Source of the DNA: Pseudomicrostroma phylloplanum
Taxonomy: Eukaryota > Basidiomycota > Exobasidiomycetes > Microstromatales
Reading direction: 5' to 3'
Assembly: GCA_039545275.1 (NCBI GenBank)
Contig: BCHS01000016.1
Coordinates: 372,001 to 436,000 of the forward strand
Length of the DNA stretch: 64,000 bases
The position numbers and the translations under genes are program-made. Positions 12,401 through 23,552 of this stretch are shown here, piece after piece. The stretch's first letter is position 1. Each line of letters begins with the position of its first letter. The notes under the pieces are model-generated. The model did no database searches and was not told the DNA's origin. It saw only the letters and a program-made list of their open reading frames with translations.

Positions 12401-13300
12401 CCTACAAAGGGACATTGGCCGGACAGGTGAGCATGCTTCTAATTAATGGCCCCTGGCGAAAAGGAACATTCTCTTTCCACTTACTCTTCCGTCCCCGCCG
12501 ATCAGGACCAGTCCTTCTGGTGTCTTTGGTCCTTTTGCCAGCAGGACTGGGCCACTAGTCCCGTTTCGCTCTACTTTGATGACCTTCGGCTTCTTTGCCT
12601 TTGCCTTGCCCTCATTGGCCATTCCTGGCAATTGCGCCGAGGGCAACGCTGGTGTCTCCTGCATTGTCTCGCCAGCAGCCACGACGTTGAGATCGCCTTT
12701 TGGAGATGTCCTTGATGAGGAGGGAAGCCATCGAGCTGCAAGTATGCTGGGGCCAAAGGGGCCTAGTCCATTGCTTGCCAGAGGCCAAGCGGCGGCGAGG
12801 GACCAGCCTTCATTGAGGGCACTGGCATCGCCTCTCCTGGACCAGATGCATACCACGCCTTGGGTGGCCGTGGATCCCATGGCAAATACTGCTTCTTCAT
12901 CCGGATCTACAATGGCTACAAGAGAATTGCCCGGCGAGCTGAAGGAGAGGAATCCGACTGAGTAGCCTCCGGTGGGTACCGGCAGGACGGGGACAGAGAG
13001 GAGGAGTGGCTTGGCTTTCCATGCTGCCAGAAGAGGCTTGATAGCGATGGTGAATGCTGGCATGGTCGAGGTAGACGAAGACGGAACATCTCTTGATGGC
13101 TGAGAGTGCGGAACACGGTACGCTACCAGACCATCGTTGCTGAAGGCCACGGGGCCTCTTGGCTCATGCCTCGAAGACGAGGAGGCATGGGGGAAGCCGA
13201 GGCTGGAGAGACGCCGCGAGGCAGAGAGGAGATGCCCATTGTCCTGTGATGAGCCACGATGCCTCTTGCGAGGATGCGTCTCACTGGCAGCGACGCTCAT
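9450..13300 (-). CDS. Probable Mediator complex subunit 16 (Sin4-like)
   Basis: Two exons (13300-12485 and 12401-9450) join in frame over an 83 nt GTAAGT...TAG intron and give 1255 residues. The N-terminal third reads like degenerate WD40 repeats (FLSFSSPGNSLVAIVDPDEE, GVVCIWSRRG). The middle has SLVSLAAADRGKGK, ICLRAATAPP and LLNNRTYHDVL, and a helical segment follows (WTLGLIRAFKIL, VLSYLTDQCESLA, LLTRPLLCKIFLLVLRA). The order of an N-terminal propeller followed by a helical region fits Med16, a Mediator tail subunit of RNA polymerase II transcription. The C-terminal 300 residues are low-complexity Ala/Ser/Gly/Gln. The start may be longer: an open antisense frame lies at 13345-13599. The family call rests on pattern memory and is moderate. 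Confidence 0.55.
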
Positions 13301-13562
13301 CTTGCCGGAGCAGGCAGCTGTCGATGGAGAGGATACCACTCACCAATGGACGAAGGTGCGAGCTGAATGGGACCTTCGGAAGCAGCCTCGGGCGTGGACT
13401 CCCACGTGGTCGAGGGTGGAGCGAGTGCTCCGTTCCGTCGTTGACGCGGAGGCTTCCTGGTCTTTAGTGGTACCGCGACCACCTTGCACCTTTCAGCTTC
13501 CGTACTTGAGCCACGCTTGATCACAATTTCACCTTCGGACGTGGCGAGGGTGAGCCCCGTGA

Positions 13563-16500
13563 ATGGCAGACACGATGCCAGACATGACAAACGTCGCACT
13601 GGAAAAGGAGGATGAAGATCGCCTAGGCTTCCTCGTCACCGACTGGGACATCTTCACGGAGAAGATCCGGCAGGGCAGAGGGTCGATGGTGTGCATATAC
13701 TTTGAGCTCAAGGAGGTTCAAGGTGGAGACTCGCCTACGGATACCATGGATGTGAGTGAGCTCTGCAGGGTCATGCTGCTAAGGAAACAGGGATTGACCA
13801 CTTCTCGCCCCGCAAACAGATCGGAGGCTACCACCTCTTCTCCAATGGCGTCCGAGCCGCACCAGACCACGAAAGGGTCAACCTTCGCATCCATGGAGAA
13901 GGCACTGTAGACTTTAGGGCCCAGCTCGTGGAGCACAGTCAATCACTCGAAGTAAATGATCCCATTCGCTGCCTCTTCTCTGGGTACGGGGCAAAGATCA
14001 GCAAGAAGACTCCAAGGACAGTAAGATGGGCTGCAGAAGAGTTGATCTGTAAGATCGTACGCCCGCCTCCAGTCGAGGGCAGATATCAGACTCCAGACGA
14101 CAGACTTTGGTTTCAAAGAATGCGCGAGATGAACTTCTCCCAGACGCAGCGTACACAGCCCGGACCATCCAGCTTCTCCACCGATCAGTCGGCAAGAGTT
14201 GCAACGCCTCCTGCAACCGATACGGTGGAAGGCCCTGTCAATCCCCAGACACCCGCGCAGGAGCCGAATACCGATACCACACGAGAGAGACAAGCTGTCG
14301 TACTTCCTGCTTCTATACCTCCTCATACTGCTGATCCGCCAAGTGAGGCAAACAATGTGGCCTCTACCTCACAAACCTCGAGAGGGGAGCCCCGTCTGCA
14401 AGCTATCACAATCAAACAGGAGCCTACAGATTTACCATCTTCAAGATCCGACCATGGGCACAACGGAACTGAGTCTCAGCAAGCCAATAGCAATGCAAGC
14501 GAAGAACAAGAACGCTCCAGCCAGCTTCCGAGGCATAAAGCTGCTCCTGCGGGATCACAGGAATCCTGGTTCGGTACCCCAGGACAGTCTTCCTCGTCTG
14601 CAAGCAATGGCAGGCTCCCTGCTACAGCGGCTGAGCCGGATCTTGGTATCGGCTCTTCCCGAATGGTCGATCATCAGACGACGCCGCCTGCCAGTGTCGC
14701 ATCCAGCTCGCGTAAGAGGCCCGGATCCCCCGAAGAGTTGGTTTCTGGAAGGCCTTCGAATATGGCCAGAACAGAGAATGAGAGTGGGAGAGCTGCTGCA
14801 GTGGAATTCTCAACAGTATCAGCCGCGAATCGCAACCCGGCTGGGGATGGAGTTGAGACTCAGGCGTTGCTGGCCGAAGCAGAAGCCGAAGGATCAGGAG
14901 CTTCAGATTGTCCTCCTGAACCTCAAGCTAACACTGCAACCGATCAGGCTTATCTGCAACATCTGGCCGTCGCGTTGTCGCCGACCGCCAACAGTCGACC
15001 CCTCACTCAAATTATGTCGACGAAGTTCAATCACGCTTACAACTTCCTGGCTGTGCTCATGTCTGCAGCCGAGCCCAGGCCGACCATCACAGGATCGGCA
15101 AGCTTTTCGCAACACATCGCCATAGCTGATTCGACCGGCTGGCTGAAGATCATGCTCTTCGCATCCGATACAAGTCATCTGTTGCCCGATGTGCCTTCAG
15201 GAACAATTTTATTTCTGCAGAACATCCAGATCAAGCACTGGGCTGGCTCTACAGAAGACGGCAAGCAGGGCGCTGGTAACGAGGGTTCCTGGTCGTGGGC
15301 CGGCGTTCGACCAAAGGATGGCCCCACGGTATTGCCGATCACCGGTACTCTATACCCAAAGCTCCGCGTGAAGGAGCTCCAAGAGATGCTAGCCATGAGC
15401 GACTGGTACCATCGCCGCGGAGGGAAAGCTGAATTGGCTGCCAGATTCCCCAAGGCCAAGCTACGTCCGCTGAAGAGACTGTGTGACATTGGTGGGGAGA
15501 ACGAGTTCTTCGATATTATCGGCGAAGTGCTTGCTGTCTACCCTCCCGAGAGCGGTAACAGTGCCGATGCACCTGTCAACAAGCCTGCCGACGTCTTCAT
15601 CACCGACTACACCTCACATCCCGAGACACGAGCAGCCTTCGATCAGCATCTTGGATACGAGGAGTCCGAGTACGAAGCGCGCTTCGCAGACGGTCCCGGC
15701 GGTGGCATGGTCTTTCGGATTGCCCTCTGGGGTAGGCAGATCGTGGCAGTGCACGGCTTGCACGTGGGGCAGTACGTACATATTCAAAACATCAAGAGCA
15801 AGTGGAATGCCGATTATGGCATCAGCGGCGCGGTCGGCTCCAGAGATGACCTCAATCTGAAAGTGAAGGACGCGAGCGAGCACCCATATCTCCCCCAGCT
15901 GATCGAGTGAGTGATGACGTGCCGACTATCAAGATGGTGATACCCCACAACTGACATACACCCGCCCGCTTCTCTCACTCTCACGTAGGCGCAAAAATTC
16001 TTGGGTCGCAGAGCGAGAGGCCGTCCTTGCTCATCGACGAGCAGAAGAGGAGGAGAATGAAATGGCCTGGCGAGAAGCACACGACGAGATACCCGCGATT
16101 CGCAGCGCCATTCCAACGCAGGGGATGACGGGCTCACCAGCAAGGCACGTGCAACAACCTGCTGAGGAAGAGACGGCGGCCCCCTCCGCTCAAGGCGACG
16201 GTGTTGAAGAACAGCAGCCAAACGAGGAGAGTCAAGTCCGCCTCGAGGATCGAGAAGTTGAGAGTCGAGTAGGCGAGCGCGAATCTATCCCAGTACCGCA
16301 AAGTCAGGAGCAAGAAGCGTCATCTGAGGACGAACTCATGTCAGAGGCAGAGGAAGAGTCGCAGGCGCAAGATCCACCACCAGCGGTAGAGCCAGAGGTA
16401 CAAGCAGCAGTACAAGTCGAGGTACAGGCAGAGGTGCAAGCAGAGGTACAAGCGGAGGCAGAAGAAGAGGCAGAAGAGGAGCAGACGCCAGAACGCACTG

Positions 16501-17285
16501 CAGAGATTACGACATCGACGGTGGCAGAGCCTGCAGGAGAGCAGCCCGCCGAACCTTCCTCGGCAGAGTCGAACAATCGCTCCGGCTCAACCTCGCACCA
16601 CTCCTCCTGGCCCGAAGCAGGGCAGCGCGCCCCTTCTCCTGGCCCCGGCCCTGCTCCTCTTACTACCCCTCCTCTCCCTCAACAAGAACATCACCACACG
16701 CATCATCTCCGCCTCGCACCAATCACGCACGCCCACCCTTTGCTCACCTTTCAAGAGCTGCAGGACCTCATGCCCGACCCGTCCAAGCCAGGGCGAGAGG
16801 GAGCGACGTACGCCCGTGTGCGCGCAGAGGTCATCGACGTCATGCCTCGTCGGCCGGAGGAGTGGGTGCGGACTGCTCCGCATTCCGGTGAGAAGAGGTT
16901 GACGTTTGCGCTGTTGCTCAGAGAGGCAGGCGAGCAGGGAGATGAGGAAGGAGCAGCGGGGCAGACGGAGACGGAGACGAGACGTTGTCTACCGCTGATC
17001 GTGGCGGATGGAGCGGCGAGGATCTTCCTTGGCCTCGAGAGCGTCCAGGAGGAGTTGGATGAAGAGACGCTCGTCGCGAGGGCAAAGAGGGCCGTCGAGG
17101 TATTGCTCGGGAAGGGTCTATCTGATAGCGAGGGGGAGCAAGGCAGCGAGCACGAGGAGCAGAGGGAGAGGGAGACGAGGTCTCATGAATGGGGCGTGGC
17201 GATCTGGTTTGGGAGAAAGGGGAGGAGGATGCACAGCGTCTGGGGCTGCGAGATTGTCGATGGACAAGCACAGCCGGAGCCATAA
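13563..17285 (+). CDS. POT1-like telomere single-strand-binding protein
   Basis: Exons 13563-13751, 13820-15906 and 15989-17285 join in frame and give 1190 residues, longer than human POT1 (634). Near residue 420 an OB-type Telo_bind segment appears (SFSQHIAIADSTGWLKIMLF, SGTILFLQNIQIKHW), followed by LRVKELQEML. A second OB fold starts at about residue 600 (VFITDYTSHP, ALWGRQIVAVHGLHVGQYVH, NIKSKW), which resembles the POT1 OB2 signature. The C-terminal exon has an acidic Glu/Gln/Ala/Val-rich linker (about 16,320-16,560) and then another possible OB segment (HPLLTFQELQDLMPDP). POT1 binds the G-strand overhang and belongs to shelterin. Residues about 170-400 are Ser/Thr/Pro-rich and probably disordered. 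The gene is divergent from the Med16-like gene. Confidence 0.75.
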
Positions 17286-17417
17286 GGCCTGCAAGCGCAA
17301 GGAAGAGAATTGAGTCTCGCGCTTCCAACACTGTACAAACATAGGCTACCTGTACAATCACATTCACTTTGAGAAATAACGAGAGTCTCTACACTGTGTC
17401 AGAGCCACCCTCGCTGA

Positions 17418-18216
17418 TCAGATTCTCCTCCGATCTGTCATCACTCGGACGATGCATCCCGTTCCAGCGATTTCCGTCAGCTGTCAGATCAGGGGCATAA
17501 AGGAGTAGCTTGCGTCAGAGATCTCCCTCAGCTAGCAGTACGTCCCTCTCGAAGTAGCTCTCCCTCCCCTCCTCGGCCTGAACTCACCTTCTCATGCCAC
17601 GCCAACAAAATTCCACTACTTCCCGTCTCTGGCTTGCTCAACCCCTTGTAGATCCACTTCATCAATGCGTCGCGCTGATCCAGTGAAAGAGACTTGAGGA
17701 GCGAGGGGATGTCGGTTGCTTTTACCGAGTTGAGGACTGTTAGGAGGGTGGAGAGGGTGCTTTCCTGCGAGGTCGAGACAGGGAGGGGAGGGAGCGGAAG
17801 ATGGTGAGAAGGAGGACATGGGGGGAAGAAGTGGCATGTTTGGCGGCTCACCTTTGCTTGGTCGTAGTCTGAGCCGCCGTACACTGGATCAGCGAGGATC
17901 AATTGCAGGGCGCCGGAGGGGTCGGACCTGTAAGGGCACGGGAGAGCGAGGCAGCTGGTCAGCTTACAAGCTCCGGCAGCTTCCAAAATACCCTCTACCG
18001 GAGGACTGTAGCTCTTTGCTTCTGCTGGTCTCTATCATGCTACCTCTCGACCGCCGTAGCTCACCTGTTGATACACCCCCTCGCCTCTGCACTCTTCTTG
18101 TCCGCCTCGGCAGCCGCGCTGGCGGGGTCCAGGTGGTAGGCGGGGATGAGGTCCGACTCTAGGAGTACGTCCTCCTCCCAGATGTCTACATTGATCGAGC
18201 GGAACGAGTCTGTCAT
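17418..18216 (-). CDS. Arp2/3 complex subunit 5 (ARPC5, p16)
   Basis: Four exons (18216-18065, 17927-17852, 17764-17588, 17480-17418) give 155 residues, the normal length for the smallest Arp2/3 subunit. The complex nucleates branched actin at endocytic patches. The N-terminus MTDSFRSINVDIWEEDVL matches the start of the family. The middle has ALQLILADPVYGG and LLKSLSLDQRDALMKWIYKG. The last exon holds AGTGCIVRVMTDRR, the conserved C-terminus. All introns start GTGAGT or GTGAGC and end CAG. The gene converges with the POT1-like gene (132 bp between stops) and is divergent from the coiled-coil gene. Confidence 0.93.
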
Positions 18217-18538
18217 CGTCGCAGGCGTGAGATGATGGTATTGAGGGTTAGGGGAAGCTGGGGAAGAAGGTAGGACGGAGCGAATGACCCTCGGTCGTGC
18301 GTTGCGTTGCGTTGTGTGGATGGTTGGTGCATCGCATCGTCTCCAATGCCGGAATCGGAAGCACCAGGCGCGGCGGCGGCGGAGCAGCTCGTCTCCCACG
18401 TGGCTCGTGGCAGAGGCGTGTTGATTCCCAAAGTGACACAAGAAAGTAACACTTTTCTGGAGCAAGACCACAACTCACCTCGAGTCTCGATCATTTACCC
18501 CATACCAGGTCAAGGGTCGCATCCGATTGACTGTCAGT
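18217..18538. promoter_or_regulatory. Divergent promoter region, ARPC5 / coiled-coil gene
   Basis: This stretch of about 320 bp lies between two divergent starts. No gene is supported. A run of GCGTTGCGTTGCGTTGTG occurs near 18,300. I see no defined element. Confidence 0.5.
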
Positions 18539-21500
18539 ATGGAGACACCTCGGCCACGGAGCATGTCTACTGCCTCGGCCTCTGCATCCTTCTCCGTGTC
18601 CCACGACGCCGACACCTCTGTCGCTCGCCAATCAAGGACGACGCCCAGCTCCTCTCCCTCGACTGCAACGATGAGCACTACACCCAAGACACCAGCACCC
18701 ACCGCGCTGTCCTCCTCTTTCTCCTCTGCGACCACTGGTACTCCCACGACAGTCAGACGCGGTATCCTGCGCAGGCCAGAGACACCCTCCAGCTCCTCTC
18801 GCGTGGGGTGGGGCTACAGAGAGACCAACACGGGCGATGTGAGCAAGATTAGCTCTCTTGCCGATACCAGCGCCACCAGATCGGTCTCAGCCTCCCTCAG
18901 CATGACCTCAGAGTCGTCGAGGAGAACAATGGAGGATAGAAGCGATGTATCTGCTTCCTCCTTGGCTAGCAGCAACATCAGCCGGAGCAGCAGGAGGGTC
19001 GTCTCTGCCGACCAGTCGAGCACCTCGCTCGGCGACGAGAGCTCCTTCGCCTCCTCGTCGTACGCCTCGAGCTCCCGCGCTGGCAGGTCCAGATCTTCTG
19101 CAACCGTCTCTCTCCGCGATCCAATGCAGACGCCCCGCCCTTCGACACTCAAGCCTCGCCTAGTAGCAAGGGACGCATCCCTCTCCATGTCCATAGGCAA
19201 CATGAGCAGCGAGCAGACGAACCAGAGCGTGCTCCTCGATGCCGCTCTGCCGAACATGGATTTCACTGCTGCTTTCCCCTCCCCAAGAAGGAAGGGTAAT
19301 GTGAGCGAAGACGTTCAGCCCACCCCCCGCCCTGTGAAGAGGGCCTCGGAGGCCACCAAGAACAGCACAGAGGAGACGCCGCAGAGACTTCTCCCGCCGG
19401 GGAAACAGTCCCCGGGCTCTAAGGTATCTGGCGGGACTGGCTCTGATGCGTCGCAAGCGCAGGCGAGCGTAGCTGATGGAAGCTTCAGTATGAACGAATC
19501 GCTTTGGAGGAGCGAGGGTGAGCGGTTCTTGAAGCGCTACCAAGAAGTCGAGCAGGAAGAGCAGCAGCAGCAGCAGCAACAGCAACAGCGCCGACCAAGT
19601 GTGGAGTCTCCTCGGGCTACAGAAGAGGCAGCTCCAAGTCGTGCGTCGATCTCCGCATCGAGGGCCTCTCCTCCGCACTCTACAACACCCGATCGATCGC
19701 TGCCCTCTTGGTCCGAGACGAAGACTCCGAGGCCAGCTTCTCGGACGAGCAAGCATCTCACATCTCCTGATCAGAGCACAGCAGGATCATCCTTGGTAGA
19801 GTTTCCGCCGACACAAGGAGCAGATCATTCGAAGCTTGATGTCAGCTTCAAGCCTGAAGCGAGCGTACAAGCTGCTGACGAGCACGGTGCTGCTGAGGAG
19901 CAGTCAGTCATCAACGCTGAAGAGAGCGTCAAAGAGGCAGCGGCTGATCAAACCGGCGACGTCGAGGAGAGCATGTGCTCCGACAAAGAGGACGAGGCTT
20001 CCTTCAGTACACCGGGCGCTATCGATCGCTCTATCTCCTACTCCCATGCATCTCTTCGAAGCAGTCCTGACGACAAATCTCCAGACAGCTTTTCTTCTCT
20101 GCGCTCTCGACGACCAATGACACCCTCCAGTGCACAGCGTCCCTCACCCGGCAACGTGAGCTTCTCGACGGCACGCGATCATGAGAGCTCGCCTGCTGCT
20201 GCGAAGCTGGAGAGGAAAGGTGTACCACAGCTGCTACAGGATCTGGTTCCGCCAGCTCCTATGCCTGGGGTAAGAAAGGCTTTGCCTGTGGAGAAGATCG
20301 AGCCGCCGAAAGAGGTGGAGAAGGAGGAGGAGGACAACGCAGCTGCAGTGTTGCTAGATACGTCACCTACGACAGCGCTCACTGCTCCAGCAGAACAAGC
20401 TCATCCTCAGGCAGATGAGACCGAAGTAGATGCCCTCCACCGCCTTTCTGCGGTGCGCTCGGCCCTCGAAGAGTTCACCACAGCTCAATCGATTCGGCTC
20501 GGTACCCTGTCCACTCGGCTGGAGCAAGACCAGTCCGAAGCCACTCGCCTACGCTCACTCTTGTCCAACGAGCTACAGAGCCGCGTCGCTCTTCTCGACG
20601 AGGTGACCTCTACCAAGCTCGAACTCGATCGACTAAGGGAGGAGAGCGAGCGGGTCAGAGCTGAGCGGGAGCAGGAGAGACTGTGGGTGGGGCAGAGGGA
20701 CGAGGAGCTTAGAGGTCTTGTCAGGAAGCTCGAACAGCAGCTCGAGAGGCGCTTCTCTGCCAGTATCTCTAACGTGAAAGTGACGGAGTCAGGCCAGGAC
20801 GTACAGATGCAGGATCTCAAGGCTGAGCTGGAGAGGGAAAGGCAGGCGAGAATCATCGAGAGGCGCGACCTTGAGATCCGACTGGCGGCAGCCACGAGCG
20901 CTACAAGCTCTGCTTCTCCCAGTGCCAGCCCGGAAAGCGGAAGCAATGATGCTGCTGCTGCCGGCCAGAGGGCCCTGGAGGAGGCGGTGCGCAGGGCTCG
21001 AGAGAGTGTCGAGCGAGACCATGAAGTCAAGGTCTACAGGATGGAGCGGGAGCACGAGGAAGCCCTCGAGGCCCTGCAAGATCAGCTCGATCGCGCTGAG
21101 GCGGCCGACCGTTCGGTATCTTCTGGCGAGCGAGATAGCAAGCGAGTGGCATCACTCGAGGCGGAGATTGCGAGGCTCGAGCGTGCTCTACAAGAGGCTA
21201 CGGATATCAGCAGCAGCTTCCGCGCGAACGGGAGCGCTGAGAAGAATACCCCGCGCGCAGAGGATCTCAACAAGCTTCGAAATGAGAAAGACGAGGCCGA
21301 ACGCTTGGCTGGACAGCGACTGCAGATCATCAACGATCTCGAGGTCGACATCGGGCGCTTCCACGGTGAGCGAGCTACGAATGCTCGCCAGCTGGATAGC
21401 CTCAAGGAAGCGGCCGATGCCATGAACGGAGAGGTCGTGCAACCTCTGAAGACGGAGGTGGCCACATTGGAGGCAGCCGTAAAGAGGTTGCAAGGAGAGA

Positions 21501-23323
21501 AGGCGGCGGTAGAGAGGCAGAGCCAGCAGGACATTGAAGGCTTCGAGCACGAGATCGCGCAGAGCGAGGAGGAGCGAGAGCGGGCTGAATTCCTCCTTCA
21601 AGAATCGCAAGTCGAGAGGAAGAATCTGGCAGAGGAGATGCAGACTCTTCAGCAAAGTATGGCTGAGCTGGAGAGCGAGTCTTCCCAGCAAGCGCAGCGG
21701 ATCGACGAGCTCGAGCAGGAGCTGGCTGCCGCACGCGAACAACTCGACTCGTCTCTTGTCACCGCTTCTTCATCTCGAACGTCCCTCGAAGCGCAAGTCA
21801 CCACTCTCCAAGAAGCGCTCGAGCTCGCCAATACGACCAAGTCATCAATCCACAGTCGCCTCGTCAGCCTCGAAGGCGAGGTCAAGACGCTCACCACTCG
21901 CAACGAGGTGCTGGCGCGAGAGGCGAGCGATTCGGACATGAAGCGCTTAAAGCTGCAGAAGGCGAATGAGGTCCTCTATGCCGAGTTTGAGAAGATGGGC
22001 ATCGCGCTTGAGACGAAACAGCTCGAAGTGGAGATGCTCAAGAGGAAGGTCAAGAAGCCGGACGTAGTGGGTGAAGGCCACAAGGAGGGTACTGTCACAG
22101 CTGCGGAGGCTCTCAAGGCCAAGCGGGCGAGGGAAACCATCGCGGCAGACAGAGAGGCAGAAGAGTCTAGTGCTGCCGAGGTCCTTCTGGAGAAGGGTCC
22201 CAACCCGCTGCGGGCTCGAGGTAGGAAGACTATCGACCCCTGGGCCCAGCAACAGGCAGCTCTTGCTATCAGGGAAAGCGAAAATGACAATGGCAGGACG
22301 CCCACGGCAGCCACTTCGAGGACTGGAGGCACGATCTTGAGCACTCGAACAGCTATCAAGGCGAACGAGAGTCGTCAATCGGCGGAAGAACCTGCTCGAC
22401 GCCTCTCCAGCAGGGCAGCGGCGACGGACAAGCCACGGAGCGTCCTCGGCCCTTCTGCGGTCGGAAACGCTTCGCATCCCCGAGCAAGTCGTGTTTCTCG
22501 CGTCAGCAAGTACTCTGTCGATCTCTCCGAGACGGATGATCAGCCGGACGCAACCAAAGAGAGTGCCGCTGGCGCTGCCGCTCCCATCGCAGCGGCTACC
22601 CGTCGAGGATCCACCTCTTCGCTCTCGTCGAACCTGACCGCCGCCTCCTCAACTTCGTCCCGGAGCAAACACTCCGTACACGACTCGCGCAGTCTCACCA
22701 CCGGCGAGACAATGGCGATGCCCAGCGCAATGAGGAGGGGAAGCGCGACCTCTACTGCCAGCAGTCAGCACAGCCAGAGTCAGAGCCAGAGTCGCGACGA
22801 GCCCATGTCCCTCGATGAGCTACGCTCCGAATTCGGCGCTAGCGCCACCGGGAGTGCAAGTGCCAGACTAAGAGGCTCGCATTCTTCCTCTCTGGCCAGC
22901 AGAAGTCTCGCCACGCGCAGTATCAGCGTCTCGCAGACTTCCTACTCGCAGTCGCGCTCCCAGCGAACGCAGAGGCAGAGGGAGCGAGAGGAGCAAGGCA
23001 GTGAGGTGGAGTCGGAGATGATGGATCTGGTGGAGAGTGATCTTGATGCTGAAGGGCAGACGGACGAAGAGGAGGCAGAGGGAGAAGGAGCAGGGCAGAC
23101 TACACCTACCTCTCGCTCCCATCGTACCAAGGCCAGCTTCAGTGTCAGTGTCAGTAAGGCTGCAGCTGGAGAGGGCTACGACGATGAGACAGAAACGGCA
23201 GCCTCCCTCTCCTCTATTCCTGAGCGCGAGAAGAGGCTGCACGCTGCAGAGCTGAGGGTGCCCCGCTCGTTGCTTGCTTCTGCTCGCTCTAATAGGAGGA
23301 GGGAGGAGGAAAGAGCGTTCTGA
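18539..23323 (+). CDS. Large coiled-coil protein with Ser-rich N-terminus, unrecognised
   Basis: This is an intron-free frame of 1594 residues from the ATG at 18539 (METPRPRSMS). Residues 1-600 are rich in Ser, Thr, Arg and Pro with many SRS or SSR clusters, typical of phosphorylated disordered tails. They include a CAG/CAA-encoded Gln run near residues 340-350 (19,561-19,590). Residues about 620-1210 are a long heptad-type coiled coil (ARLERALQEATD, LAEEMQTLQQSMAELESES) that ends in LQKANEVLYAEFEKMGIALE and KQLEVEMLKRKVKKP. The tail is again Ser-rich and ends in a basic cluster. The architecture suits a cytoskeletal, spindle-pole or nuclear-migration scaffold. No motif fixes the family, so no function is assigned. 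Confidence 0.85.
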   Translation: METPRPRSMSTASASASFSVSHDADTSVARQSRTTPSSSPSTATMSTTPKTPAPTALSSSFSSATTGTPTTVRRGILRRPETPSSSSRVGWGYRETNTGDVSKISSLADTSATRSVSASLSMTSESSRRTMEDRSDVSASSLASSNISRSSRRVVSADQSSTSLGDESSFASSSYASSSRAGRSRSSATVSLRDPMQTPRPSTLKPRLVARDASLSMSIGNMSSEQTNQSVLLDAALPNMDFTAAFPSPRRKGNVSEDVQPTPRPVKRASEATKNSTEETPQRLLPPGKQSPGSKVSGGTGSDASQAQASVADGSFSMNESLWRSEGERFLKRYQEVEQEEQQQQQQQQQRRPSVESPRATEEAAPSRASISASRASPPHSTTPDRSLPSWSETKTPRPASRTSKHLTSPDQSTAGSSLVEFPPTQGADHSKLDVSFKPEASVQAADEHGAAEEQSVINAEESVKEAAADQTGDVEESMCSDKEDEASFSTPGAIDRSISYSHASLRSSPDDKSPDSFSSLRSRRPMTPSSAQRPSPGNVSFSTARDHESSPAAAKLERKGVPQLLQDLVPPAPMPGVRKALPVEKIEPPKEVEKEEEDNAAAVLLDTSPTTALTAPAEQAHPQADETEVDALHRLSAVRSALEEFTTAQSIRLGTLSTRLEQDQSEATRLRSLLSNELQSRVALLDEVTSTKLELDRLREESERVRAEREQERLWVGQRDEELRGLVRKLEQQLERRFSASISNVKVTESGQDVQMQDLKAELERERQARIIERRDLEIRLAAATSATSSASPSASPESGSNDAAAAGQRALEEAVRRARESVERDHEVKVYRMEREHEEALEALQDQLDRAEAADRSVSSGERDSKRVASLEAEIARLERALQEATDISSSFRANGSAEKNTPRAEDLNKLRNEKDEAERLAGQRLQIINDLEVDIGRFHGERATNARQLDSLKEAADAMNGEVVQPLKTEVATLEAAVKRLQGEKAAVERQSQQDIEGFEHEIAQSEEERERAEFLLQESQVERKNLAEEMQTLQQSMAELESESSQQAQRIDELEQELAAAREQLDSSLVTASSSRTSLEAQVTTLQEALELANTTKSSIHSRLVSLEGEVKTLTTRNEVLAREASDSDMKRLKLQKANEVLYAEFEKMGIALETKQLEVEMLKRKVKKPDVVGEGHKEGTVTAAEALKAKRARETIAADREAEESSAAEVLLEKGPNPLRARGRKTIDPWAQQQAALAIRESENDNGRTPTAATSRTGGTILSTRTAIKANESRQSAEEPARRLSSRAAATDKPRSVLGPSAVGNASHPRASRVSRVSKYSVDLSETDDQPDATKESAAGAAAPIAAATRRGSTSSLSSNLTAASSTSSRSKHSVHDSRSLTTGETMAMPSAMRRGSATSTASSQHSQSQSQSRDEPMSLDELRSEFGASATGSASARLRGSHSSSLASRSLATRSISVSQTSYSQSRSQRTQRQREREEQGSEVESEMMDLVESDLDAEGQTDEEEAEGEGAGQTTPTSRSHRTKASFSVSVSKAAAGEGYDDETETAASLSSIPEREKRLHAAELRVPRSLLASARSNRRREEERAF

Positions 23324-23552
23324 GATGCTAGGATGCTGAAATGCTTTTGTCGTGGTATACCCTGTGCTTGCTGCTATGGCTTCTACCCCTAGTCCATTCA
23401 TCGCTTATGCTGTGCTATGAAGCTGCGAAGGCAAGTATATACCCTTCAGTCAACCATTAGACTTGACCACGAGCGCGAAGAGAGTGGTATCAATACATTC
23501 CTCAACGCTCATCTGTCCACAACACCCCGTTCCTTCCCTTATTATGCTCCCC

